The notes beneath the pieces are model-generated. The model was not told where the DNA came from. It was given only the letters and a program-made list of their open reading frames with translations, and did not search any database. 49,537 nucleotides of DNA, taken from NCBI GenBank assembly GCA_964364855.1, contig CAYINU010000005.1, positions 1-49,537 of the forward strand, in the 5' to 3' direction. How positions within the stretch are numbered: position 1 is the first letter of the stretch; the number at the start of each line of letters is the position of its first letter. The position numbers and the translations under genes were made by a program. Positions 40,922 to 48,767 of this stretch are shown piece by piece. The DNA comes from CAYINU01 sp964364855. GTDB lineage: Bacteria > Margulisbacteria > Marinamargulisbacteria > CAYINU01.

Positions 40922-41899
40922 ATGGCATTTCCCAAAACCCGTGCCCACCGGTTTCGCCGCTCGGCCCATATCCGCCGTTTTGTACAAGAAACCACCTTAC
41001 ATGCGTCTGATCTGATCTTGCCCCTTTTTGTTCACGAGGGTCTGCAGGCGCCGCGACCCATCGTGACTTTGCCTGGGATTGCTCAGCAGAGTTTGGGTTC
41101 GGTTGTCGCTGAGGTCAAATCCGCGATTGATCTGGGTATCAAGGCGGTTATTTTGTTCGGCATTCCCTTGATCAAAGATGACACGGGTGAAAATGCTGCT
41201 GACGATGACGGTATTGTCCAAAAAGCCATTCGCGAATTGAGGGCCACCTTTCCCGAATTGGTCATTATTGCCGATTGTTGTCTGTGCGAATACACCTGCC
41301 ACGGCCACTGCGGGCTGGTCCAGGATGGACGGCTCAACAATGACGCCACTCTGGAAATCCTCGGCCGTATTGCGGCGTCATACGCCCGTGCAGGGGCCGA
41401 TGTCATTGCCCCGTCGGGGATGATGGACGGTATGGTCATGGCTATTCGGTCCGCCTTGGATGAGCATGGCTTTTCGGACCGCTCCATTTTGTCGTATGCA
41501 GTCAAATATGCGTCTCAGTTTTACGGGCCGTTCCGCGAAGCGGCCGGGTCCACCTTTAAAGGTGATCGCCGTCATCACCAAATGGCGCCGTCGCAAGCCC
41601 GAGAAGCGGTTTTGGAGGCGACCCAGGATGTGGAGGAGGGTGCCGATTTTATTATGGTCAAGCCGGCCTCTATGTATATGGACGTCATTCGCGAAGTGCG
41701 GGATACGGTTACCGTTCCGGTGTGGGCCTACCACGTGTCCGGGGAATATGCGATGCTCCACGCCGCAGCCCAACAGCAGATCATCGATGAACTGCCAGCT
41801 GCGCTTGAGGTGTTGGTGGGACTCAAACGGGCCGGTGCGGATCATATCATCACTTACTATGCCAAAACGGTAGCCGCTCATCTAAATGCCAAACCATGA
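40922..41899 (+). CDS. hemB: Delta-aminolevulinate dehydratase (porphobilinogen synthase)
   Basis: 325 residues. RRF-type N-terminus (FRRSAHIRRFVQETTL). The zinc-type Cys set is ADCCLCEYTCHGHCG near 118-132, rather than the magnesium-type Asp set. The Schiff-base lysines lie in YAVKYASQFYGPFR and FIMVKPASMYMD, with SGEYAML near the end. It condenses two ALA molecules. It directly follows the fusion gene and overlaps hemL by 4 bases (ATGA). Confidence 0.97.
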   Translation: MAFPKTRAHRFRRSAHIRRFVQETTLHASDLILPLFVHEGLQAPRPIVTLPGIAQQSLGSVVAEVKSAIDLGIKAVILFGIPLIKDDTGENAADDDGIVQKAIRELRATFPELVIIADCCLCEYTCHGHCGLVQDGRLNNDATLEILGRIAASYARAGADVIAPSGMMDGMVMAIRSALDEHGFSDRSILSYAVKYASQFYGPFREAAGSTFKGDRRHHQMAPSQAREAVLEATQDVEEGADFIMVKPASMYMDVIREVRDTVTVPVWAYHVSGEYAMLHAAAQQQIIDELPAALEVLVGLKRAGADHIITYYAKTVAAHLNAKP

Positions 41900-43167
41900 G
41901 TACTTTATTTGAACGGGCGTCACGGGTATTGGTTGGGGGGGTAAACAGTCCCGTACGAGCGTTTAAGCACGTCGGAGGAGAACCCATTTTTTTTAAGTCT
42001 GCTCGGGGTGCGCATGTGGTATCCGAAGACGATCGGACTTACATCGATTATGTCCTGTCCTGGGGGCCTCTGATATTGGGCCATGCGGATCCGGATGTCG
42101 TAAAAGCGGTTCAAGATGCGGCGACAAAAGGCCTGTCGTTTGGGGCGCCATGCGTGACCGAAATTGAGTTGGCCGAGCGGGTGCAGACCTTTTTTCCGCA
42201 TTTGGAAAAAATCCGCTTTGTCAATTCGGGTACCGAGGCTGTGATGAGTGCCATCCGGTTGGCTCGCGGCGTGACGGGCCGTAAGCGTATATTAAAATTT
42301 AACGGATGCTATCACGGTCATGTGGATGCCTTGCTGGTAACAGCGGGTTCCGGGGCTCTCACCGGTGGCAAACCGGACTCGGATGGCGTGCTGGCCGAAT
42401 GGACGCAATACACGCTTCAAGTCGAATACAACGACAGCGCGGCGGTTCGCGAGGCCTTTGCTGCTTATGGTGCCGATATTGCAGCCATCATCGTCGAGCC
42501 GGTTGCCGGCAACATGGGCGTGGTATTGCCGGTTCCCGGCTTTTTGGAAACCTTGCGGCAGCTGTGCAGCGACCATGGCAGTATCCTGATTTTTGATGAA
42601 GTGATGACGGGATTTCGTGTGGATCCGCAGGGGGCTTTTGCCGAATTTGGCATCGTGCCGGATCTGACTTGTCTGGGAAAAGTGGTCGGGGGTGGGATGC
42701 CTGTGGGCGCTTATGGGGGGCCGTCGGCGCTGATGAATCACGTTGCGCCATTGGGAGGGGTCTATCAGGCCGGCACCTTGTCGGGAAATCCCGTGGCGAT
42801 GGCTGCCGGTATTGCAACGTTATCCAAGCTAGAAGATCCGCATCGTTTTACCGCGGCTGCTGATCGAACCGCTGAGCTGGCAGAGGGTTTCCGAGACCTC
42901 TTTTCCTGCCACCGCTTGCCCTATGTTGTGCAGTCCATCGGGACGATGTTTTCTATATTTTTGACTGAGGGTCCTGTGCAGTGTCTGGCCGATGTACAGC
43001 GCCAAGACCGTGATCTGTTTTCCCGGTTTTTCCACCACATGCTAAGCGAAGGTATTTATTTGGCTCCGTCGCCATATGAGGCCGGATTTTTATCCTGCGT
43101 TCATTCCCGCGAGGACATTGCCCACACCTTAAAGGCGGCAGACCGGTTCTGGGCCTCGGGCCAATGA
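41896..43167 (+). CDS. hemL: Glutamate-1-semialdehyde 2,1-aminomutase
   Basis: 423 residues. Starts SxLFERASRVLVGGVNSPVRAFKHVGG. FVNSGTEAVMSAIRLARG, KFNGCYHGHVDALLV and the PLP lysine motif LGKVVGGGMPVGAYGG identify HemL and separate it from other class III aminotransferases. It makes ALA from the HemA product, so the operon covers glutamyl-tRNA to uroporphyrinogen III and on to precorrin-2. Overlaps hemB and the TPR gene by 4 bases each. Confidence 0.96.
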   Translation: MSTLFERASRVLVGGVNSPVRAFKHVGGEPIFFKSARGAHVVSEDDRTYIDYVLSWGPLILGHADPDVVKAVQDAATKGLSFGAPCVTEIELAERVQTFFPHLEKIRFVNSGTEAVMSAIRLARGVTGRKRILKFNGCYHGHVDALLVTAGSGALTGGKPDSDGVLAEWTQYTLQVEYNDSAAVREAFAAYGADIAAIIVEPVAGNMGVVLPVPGFLETLRQLCSDHGSILIFDEVMTGFRVDPQGAFAEFGIVPDLTCLGKVVGGGMPVGAYGGPSALMNHVAPLGGVYQAGTLSGNPVAMAAGIATLSKLEDPHRFTAAADRTAELAEGFRDLFSCHRLPYVVQSIGTMFSIFLTEGPVQCLADVQRQDRDLFSRFFHHMLSEGIYLAPSPYEAGFLSCVHSREDIAHTLKAADRFWASGQ

Positions 43168-44012
43168 GTCTTTTTGAAAAAGTATTTAAATCACAGAAAA
43201 TAGGTATGGCCCTGCCTGCCGATTGGCAAACGGTATGGGATTCCCCGGACCGATTATATAACCGTATTATCTCAGCTTTGCAAAAGCCCACGCCCGACGT
43301 TTTGCCGGCCATTGACCGGCTGAAGCAGCTGTCTTTGGATTTGCAGCGTGACACGGTGTTGCGCGGGATCTATTACCGGACAATGGGCCAGCTCCCCGAG
43401 GCCAAGTCCGTATTTCGCCAATTTATACATAACCACGGTCCGGATTCTCTCATTTTGATTAATTTGGCCAAGGTCTATGTCGAAGAAAAAGACGAGGCAA
43501 TGGCCTCAGAAGTTCTTTGGCAGGCCCTGCGGCAGGATCCCAATCATCCGAATGCCTTGGGGTTGTGGGTCGCGCTCAATTCGCAAGACGACCAAGGTCC
43601 AGCCTACGAAGCCGCTCTTTCTCGCGTTGCAGCGTTGCCGGATGCGTGGATGGCCCATTTGTATCTTCTGATTTTGTACACCCAGACCGGCCAGGTCGAG
43701 GCCAAGGCCCACATGGTCAGTTGGCTGACCGGTTATTTGGGACATCATTCGGATGCTTTACTGGCTGCTGTTGCCCATCTGCACAGCGAAGGCAGATGGG
43801 AGTTGATCGTTGCCGTGGCCGAACCCGTCTATGCGCTCAATACCCACGATCCGCAGGTGGGCCTGGCCTTGACGGAGGCCTATTTGCAAAACGGCCAAAT
43901 CGAAATGGCGCAGGTGCTGGGGGAGTCGTTGCTTCGGCTCCTGCAAACCAGCCAGAATACCGATGTGTCGGCCTTGGCGCGAAAGCTGAGGCAACTCCTC
44001 AAAAAAGTATAA
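43164..44012 (+). CDS. TPR-repeat protein
   Basis: 282 residues, start overlapping the hemL stop (ATGA). Tandem helix pairs run from about residue 60 to the end: GIYYRTMGQLPEAKSVFRQFIHNHGPDS, ILINLAKVYVEEKDEAMASEVLWQALRQDPNHPNAL, and GLALTEAYLQNGQIEMAQVLGESLL. These fit TPR units. There is no signal peptide or membrane segment, so it is a cytoplasmic scaffold or adaptor. Its partner is unknown. The heme-operon position suggests only co-expression. Confidence 0.75.
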   Translation: MSLFEKVFKSQKIGMALPADWQTVWDSPDRLYNRIISALQKPTPDVLPAIDRLKQLSLDLQRDTVLRGIYYRTMGQLPEAKSVFRQFIHNHGPDSLILINLAKVYVEEKDEAMASEVLWQALRQDPNHPNALGLWVALNSQDDQGPAYEAALSRVAALPDAWMAHLYLLILYTQTGQVEAKAHMVSWLTGYLGHHSDALLAAVAHLHSEGRWELIVAVAEPVYALNTHDPQVGLALTEAYLQNGQIEMAQVLGESLLRLLQTSQNTDVSALARKLRQLLKKV

Positions 44013-44022
44013 GTCCTTTATA

Positions 44023-45705
44023 ATGCCTCCTCCTATGGATGCGCGACTCATCAAAAAGTACCGTCCGTTCCCCCCCTTGGCGTTTCCAGAACGTCAGTGG
44101 CCCAACCGGCAGATCTTAAAGGCACCCACGTGGTGCAGCGTGGATTTGCGGGATGGTAACCAGGCCCTGGTCCAGCCGATGAATTTGGCTGAAAAGCTGC
44201 AACTGTACGAGTTGCTGGTCAAAATCGGATTTAAAGAAATCGAAATCGGCTTCCCCTCGGCAGCCAAGGTAGAGTTTGATTTTTTGCGCCAATTGGTGCG
44301 GGACCACCGAATCCCCGACGATGTGTCCGTCCAAGCCCTCACCCAAGCGCGCGAACACCTCATCGCCAAGACCTTTGAGTCTCTCAAGGGGGTCAAACGG
44401 GCCATATTGCATCTGTATAACTCCACCTCGCGATCCCAGAGGGACATCGTGTTTCGCATGACCAAAGATGAAGTCAAAAATCTGGCATTGCGCGGGGTAG
44501 AGCAGGTCATTGCCCATGCCAAAGCCTCGAAGGCTGAGATTGTATTTGAGTATTCGCCGGAGAGTTTTACTGGTACCGAAATTGAGTTTGCTCTCGAGGT
44601 CTGCGAAGCCGTGGTCAAAAAGTGGCGGACATATTCGGCTTCAAAGGTCATTTTGAACCTACCTGCAACTGTCGAACTCTGTACGCCGAATGTCTATGCC
44701 GACATGATCGAGTGGTTTATCATCCACATGAAACAGTCGGATCACGCCATCATTTCGGTACACACCCACAATGATCGCGGTACTGGCGTAGCTGCCACCG
44801 AATTGGGTTTGATGGCGGGGGCGACTCGGGTGGAGGGAACCTTGTTTGGCAACGGTGAGCGCACAGGCAATCTCGACATTGTGACCACGGCATTGAATCT
44901 GTACAGCCAGGGCATCGATCCCAAACTGGATTTGCATGCGATGGACTCTATCGTCGAGACCTACGAGCAATGTACCAAGATGACGGTACCGCCACGACAC
45001 CCCTATGCAGGGTCTCTGGTGTATACGGCCTTTTCGGGGTCTCACCAAGACGCCATCAAAAAAGGCTTAGACCTCCGCCGTGAGACCCACAACACGGTTT
45101 GGGATGTGCCCTATTTGACCATCGATCCGTCGGATCTGGGGCGGACCTACGAAGCCGTCATTCGGATCAACAGCCAGTCCGGTAAGGGCGGCGTCGCTTA
45201 CATCATGGAAAACGAGTTCGGTTGCGTGCTCCCCAAGGCCATGCATCCGGAGTTCGGCGCAGCGGTTCAGCAACTGACCGATCGCACGGGAAAAGAATTA
45301 AAACCGAAAGAAATTTGGTCTCTATTCAAGTCGACCTATCTGGATGTCAAAATACCCTATCAATTTGTATCTTTTGAAGCCTTTCCCTCTGGTAAAAAAG
45401 GCAATGTCACCTGTATACTGGTAGTCAAGGAAAATTCCCGGAAAAAGACCTTAACAGGCGAAGGTAACGGCCCTATCGATGCATGCAAAGCGGCCTTATT
45501 GGCACTGGTTCCTGCATTTAAAATCGTGTCTTACCAAGAACATTCGCTTTCCCAAGGCTCCGATTCGCTGGCGATTTCCTATATCCAAATTGAAATGCCG
45601 GACGGTAAATTGTTGTTCGGTGCGGGAATTGACCCCAACATCGATACCGCGTCTGTCCGAGCCCTGATCAGTGCATTAAACCGACTCTCAACCGACACAC
45701 CATAG
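44023..45705 (+). CDS. leuA: 2-isopropylmalate synthase (LeuA type 2)
   Basis: 560 residues. KYRPFPPLAFPERQWPNR then WCSVDLRDGNQALVQPM is the type 2 LeuA start; DLRDGNQ holds metal and catalytic residues. HTHNDRGTGVAATELGLMAGA and NGERTGNLDIVT follow, and the C-terminal LeuA dimer regulatory domain runs from about 440 (FPSGKKGNVTCILVV...GNGPIDACKAALLAL), so leucine feedback is expected. ATG 44023 lies inside a TATAAT (44019-44024). If that is a -10 box, translation starts at ATG 44035 instead with a very short leader. It makes the first committed step of leucine synthesis; no other leu gene is in view. Confidence 0.95.
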   Translation: MPPPMDARLIKKYRPFPPLAFPERQWPNRQILKAPTWCSVDLRDGNQALVQPMNLAEKLQLYELLVKIGFKEIEIGFPSAAKVEFDFLRQLVRDHRIPDDVSVQALTQAREHLIAKTFESLKGVKRAILHLYNSTSRSQRDIVFRMTKDEVKNLALRGVEQVIAHAKASKAEIVFEYSPESFTGTEIEFALEVCEAVVKKWRTYSASKVILNLPATVELCTPNVYADMIEWFIIHMKQSDHAIISVHTHNDRGTGVAATELGLMAGATRVEGTLFGNGERTGNLDIVTTALNLYSQGIDPKLDLHAMDSIVETYEQCTKMTVPPRHPYAGSLVYTAFSGSHQDAIKKGLDLRRETHNTVWDVPYLTIDPSDLGRTYEAVIRINSQSGKGGVAYIMENEFGCVLPKAMHPEFGAAVQQLTDRTGKELKPKEIWSLFKSTYLDVKIPYQFVSFEAFPSGKKGNVTCILVVKENSRKKTLTGEGNGPIDACKAALLALVPAFKIVSYQEHSLSQGSDSLAISYIQIEMPDGKLLFGAGIDPNIDTASVRALISALNRLSTDTP

Positions 45706-45714
45706 GAGGCAACT

Positions 45715-47166
45715 GTGCAAATTATTTCAGTACTGGCCGTTTTGGGACTTATTGACACCGGATACTTGGTTCTTCACTATTTCGGGTTACCCGTACAATG
45801 CGTGCTTGCTTCCGGCTGTCATGCGGTATTGGATAGTGCTTATGCGCATGTTTTCGGCATGCCCATGGCCTTTATCGGATTGGCGGTTTACGTCTGGCTG
45901 TTCTTGGTTAGCCTGTGGAACCTGATTCGGGTGGAATGGCGCATTCCCGCCAACCGCTGGATCTGGTGGGTATCGACACTGGGATCTCTGATTAGTTTGT
46001 ATTTGTTGTGGGTTCAGGCCTTTGCGATCAAAGATTTTTGCCCGTTTTGCCTCATTTCAGCGGCGTTGATGATTGGTATCTGGGCGGTCTCCACAGTTAA
46101 CCTGTCCCGTTTTCATGACAAAGTTTGGCAACGGCCCGAGCTGATCGGTGTGGCCTTTTGGACCACCATCATTGCCCTATTGGTCGCAGCCGAGGCGTTC
46201 GGGCTAAAAATTCAGATTGACCACACCTCCAAACGAACCCACATGGAGGAAAAGGTCGTTGTGGCCACGCAGCCGGATGGCAGCCCCATTTACATGAGCG
46301 ATGTGGACAATACCTTGGGATTGCGGGGAACCGACATCAAGAAAAAGCTCCATAGTTTTCGTGAAATGACCCTTCTGAATATGCTGGTTGAACGGGAGGC
46401 CGCTCAGCAAGGGGTGTCGGTCAATGCATACGTTCAGAATGTGGTAGGGACCCAGCAACCTCCGGTGACTGAGGCCGAAATCGATGCCTTTATTGCACAA
46501 AACAAGATCAAGGATCCCGGCAATGGCTTCAATCTGCGTGAAGCCGTGTCTCGACATTTGATCGGCTTCAAACAGCAACAGATGTTCCAATCCCATTTGG
46601 AGAGTCTGAAGAAAAAATACCAATTTAGTCTGCCGACCCTCCCATCGATTCCCACCATCAATGCGTCAGGCCACCCGTCCCTAGGACCGCAAAAAGCACC
46701 CATTCAGATCGTGGTGTTTTCGGACTACCAATGCGCCTTCTGTGCGCGCTCACATGACCAGATGGAAAAGTTGGCTCAGGCTTTCCCGGGTGACATCCGG
46801 TGGGTCCATATCAATTACCCATTGGCTGCCCACCCCCAAGCTTACGCAGCGGCCGTGGCCGGTGTTTGTGCGAACCAGCAAGGCCGCTTCTGGGAATACA
46901 GCCGCGAATTATATGCCAACATGACCCGTTTAACACCTGAAAATTTGCGCCTGTTCGCGCACAAGCTGGGCCTAAACGATGCCCGCTTTGCGACCTGCCT
47001 AGATAGTAAAGAAGCTCGGGCTAGGGTGGATGCGGACATGAAATTGGGCAAGTCTATCGGGGTCGTCGGAACTCCGACTATCATTTTGAATAATCAGTAC
47101 GTCGAGCAAATCCCCAATGAAATGCAGGTTCGAATGTTGCTGGGTCAGCGCCAACAGAGTAAATAA
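45715..47166 (+). CDS. VKOR and DsbA-like fusion with a SurA-like middle
   Basis: 483 residues from GTG 45715, with AGGAGG 6 bases upstream. Residues 1-165 are a VKOR-type quinone-linked oxidase: membrane helices with C29 and C35 in QCVLASGCHAVLDS and the active CPFC (C109/C112). Residues about 185-310 resemble the SurA/PpiC chaperone helices (EREAAQQGVSVNAYVQNVVG, VTEAEIDAFIAQNK). Residues 320-483 are a thioredoxin/DsbA-like domain with SDYQCAFCARSH (C340/C343) and the cis-Pro GTPTIIL. The protein would take electrons from substrate thiols through its own DsbA domain to quinone, making extracytoplasmic disulfides. Confidence 0.9.
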   Translation: MQIISVLAVLGLIDTGYLVLHYFGLPVQCVLASGCHAVLDSAYAHVFGMPMAFIGLAVYVWLFLVSLWNLIRVEWRIPANRWIWWVSTLGSLISLYLLWVQAFAIKDFCPFCLISAALMIGIWAVSTVNLSRFHDKVWQRPELIGVAFWTTIIALLVAAEAFGLKIQIDHTSKRTHMEEKVVVATQPDGSPIYMSDVDNTLGLRGTDIKKKLHSFREMTLLNMLVEREAAQQGVSVNAYVQNVVGTQQPPVTEAEIDAFIAQNKIKDPGNGFNLREAVSRHLIGFKQQQMFQSHLESLKKKYQFSLPTLPSIPTINASGHPSLGPQKAPIQIVVFSDYQCAFCARSHDQMEKLAQAFPGDIRWVHINYPLAAHPQAYAAAVAGVCANQQGRFWEYSRELYANMTRLTPENLRLFAHKLGLNDARFATCLDSKEARARVDADMKLGKSIGVVGTPTIILNNQYVEQIPNEMQVRMLLGQRQQSK

Positions 47167-47191
47167 AAACGGAGTCGTGAAAAATTCTGAG

Positions 47192-47209
47192 CCCCCTTTT
47201 CTGAGGGGG
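47192..47209 (+). terminator. Possible weak terminator after the VKOR-DsbA gene
   Basis: A 6-bp stem (CCCCCT with AGGGGG) has a 6-base loop. A short T-run (GCTTTTCTGG) comes only 7 bases later, so termination efficiency is doubtful. Confidence 0.35.
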
Positions 47210-47230
47210 AGGGTTGCTTTTCTGGAATTT

Positions 47231-47277
47231 ATATTAGGATTGCAATACTAATATTTTTTGCTAATATTAGTATTGCA
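47231..47277. promoter_or_regulatory. Strong inverted repeat before ATPase copy 3
   Basis: A perfect 15-bp inverted repeat, TGCAATACTAATATT (47241-47255) and its complement (47263-47277), has a 7-base spacer. A third half-site, ATATTAGGATTGCA (47231-47244), matches 47264-47277 with one mismatch. It ends 27 bases before the ATG, a good position for a repressor site. Confidence 0.65.
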
Positions 47278-47304
47278 TTACTATATTTTTAGGGTGGAAA
47301 TCGT

Positions 47305-48627
47305 ATGGATGATTGTTTGGTGACTTGTTTTCAGATCAGTAAAGAATACCTCACCAATTATTTAAGACCTGTTCGCAGGCAAGACAACCCTCTTGAATTT
47401 CAGCGCTATTTCTTGGCCTATAGTCATCCTTGGAAATCTCACCGCTTTGCCATTTTGCTGGGTCCGAGAGGGATGGGAAAAACAACGGCCTTGTTGCAGT
47501 TTATATGGATTGAACTTCGTAATAACCTACAACGCAATACTGCATTATATGTTCCTATCGACCATTTTAAGCTGAAGAAATTTACCCTGTATGAGATTGG
47601 GGAGCAATTTGCCAATTTTGGGGGACGTCTCCTATGCATCGATGAAATTCACAAATATGAGAATTGGGCTCAGGAGTTAAAAAGTCTATACGAAACGTTT
47701 CCCGATCTCACATTTGTTGTTTCTGGAAGTTCGGTTCTGGAGATTGGGAAGGCATCTCATGATTTAAGTCGTCGTGCGCTAGTGGAAACCGTATATGGCA
47801 TGTCTTTTCGTGAATATCTCGAACTAAAATACATGGCAAAATTTTTTAATAGCAAAATAGCGGCAAACCTGAGTGTTTGTCCCTTAGATGCCATACTTGG
47901 TCATCATGAAAATAACAGTCGTCTGATTGTCACCTTTCTGGAACAGAATGACATCAATGTATTGGCTGAATTTAAAAGTTATCTCGAGGAAGGCTATTAT
48001 CCGTATTTTATAGAATTTGTATCTCATGCCGAAGGAAAGGCCATGTTTTGGCAGACATTGGAGCAACAAGTCCATGTCACCATCGAGTCCGACATTCCTA
48101 ACCTATATCCCTCTTTAACTGGGGTTTCCATTCAGAAAATATCCAAATTACTATCCTTTATTGCAGAATCTGTTCCTTACGCCCCCAACTATAAAAAACT
48201 CAAAGAAGCGCTTGAAATCGGTGATGAGCGAACCCTAAAACAGTATTTAAAAATGTTAGAGGATGCACAACTTATTCAGGTGCTGTATAAAAATCCAACT
48301 GGATTTAAGCAAGTTGAAGAAGTCGGGAAACTGTATTTGCAAAACACGAATTTGCAGTGGGCGTTGAGTACAAACAGCAATAGCGGGACGTTGCGCGAAA
48401 CTTTCCTATTAAGCATGCTCCGACAGCAAGGGCACACTGTTTATCAGCCTTTGGAAGGTGATTTTTTAGTTAAGATAGATAAAAAAGATGTGATTTTGGA
48501 AGTTGGCGGTAAGAAAAAAAACAGACACCAAGTTTACGCGCAAAAAACGGCCTATGTCGTGGCAGACGATCTGAAAGTCGGCATTGGCCAAAAAATTCCG
48601 TTGTGGCTCTTTGGGTTTCTATATTAG
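47305..48627 (+). CDS. DUF4143-type ATPase (copy 3 of 3)
   Basis: 440 residues. Walker A GPRGMGKT (53-60), Walker B LLCIDEIHKYENW, sensor FVVSGSSVLEI, then MSFREYLELKYM and the winged-helix KISKLLSFIAESVPYAPNYKKLKEAL. The C-terminus has DKKDVILEVGGKKKNRHQVYAQKTAYVVADD, a PD-(D/E)xK-like E-x-GGK pattern close to that of copy 2. AT-rich codon use differs from the flanking leuA, VKOR and rho genes and suggests transfer. A strong inverted repeat sits just upstream. After the stop, 140 bases without a supported gene lead to rho. Confidence 0.85.
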   Translation: MDDCLVTCFQISKEYLTNYLRPVRRQDNPLEFQRYFLAYSHPWKSHRFAILLGPRGMGKTTALLQFIWIELRNNLQRNTALYVPIDHFKLKKFTLYEIGEQFANFGGRLLCIDEIHKYENWAQELKSLYETFPDLTFVVSGSSVLEIGKASHDLSRRALVETVYGMSFREYLELKYMAKFFNSKIAANLSVCPLDAILGHHENNSRLIVTFLEQNDINVLAEFKSYLEEGYYPYFIEFVSHAEGKAMFWQTLEQQVHVTIESDIPNLYPSLTGVSIQKISKLLSFIAESVPYAPNYKKLKEALEIGDERTLKQYLKMLEDAQLIQVLYKNPTGFKQVEEVGKLYLQNTNLQWALSTNSNSGTLRETFLLSMLRQQGHTVYQPLEGDFLVKIDKKDVILEVGGKKKNRHQVYAQKTAYVVADDLKVGIGQKIPLWLFGFLY

Positions 48628-48767
48628 AAGCCCTCTCATAAATGCCCCATGCGGCGTTATTCCTCGCATGCCAATCCTCATATAGCGCTGCTATGCTCCG
48701 GTTGACCTGCTCAGAATGCATGGCCTGAGTCATCTCTGAGACGGCTTCCCTATTGATGAGACCAGCT

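Noticed and set aside
48470..48733. Minus-strand frame starting MTQAMHSEQVNRS between rho and the third ATPase
   Set aside because: Most of it is antisense to the ATPase 3' end. The first 40 codons look protein-like (ALYEDWHARNNAAWGIYERAS), but no family is recognised and no ribosome site is clear. The 140-base spacer is left unassigned.
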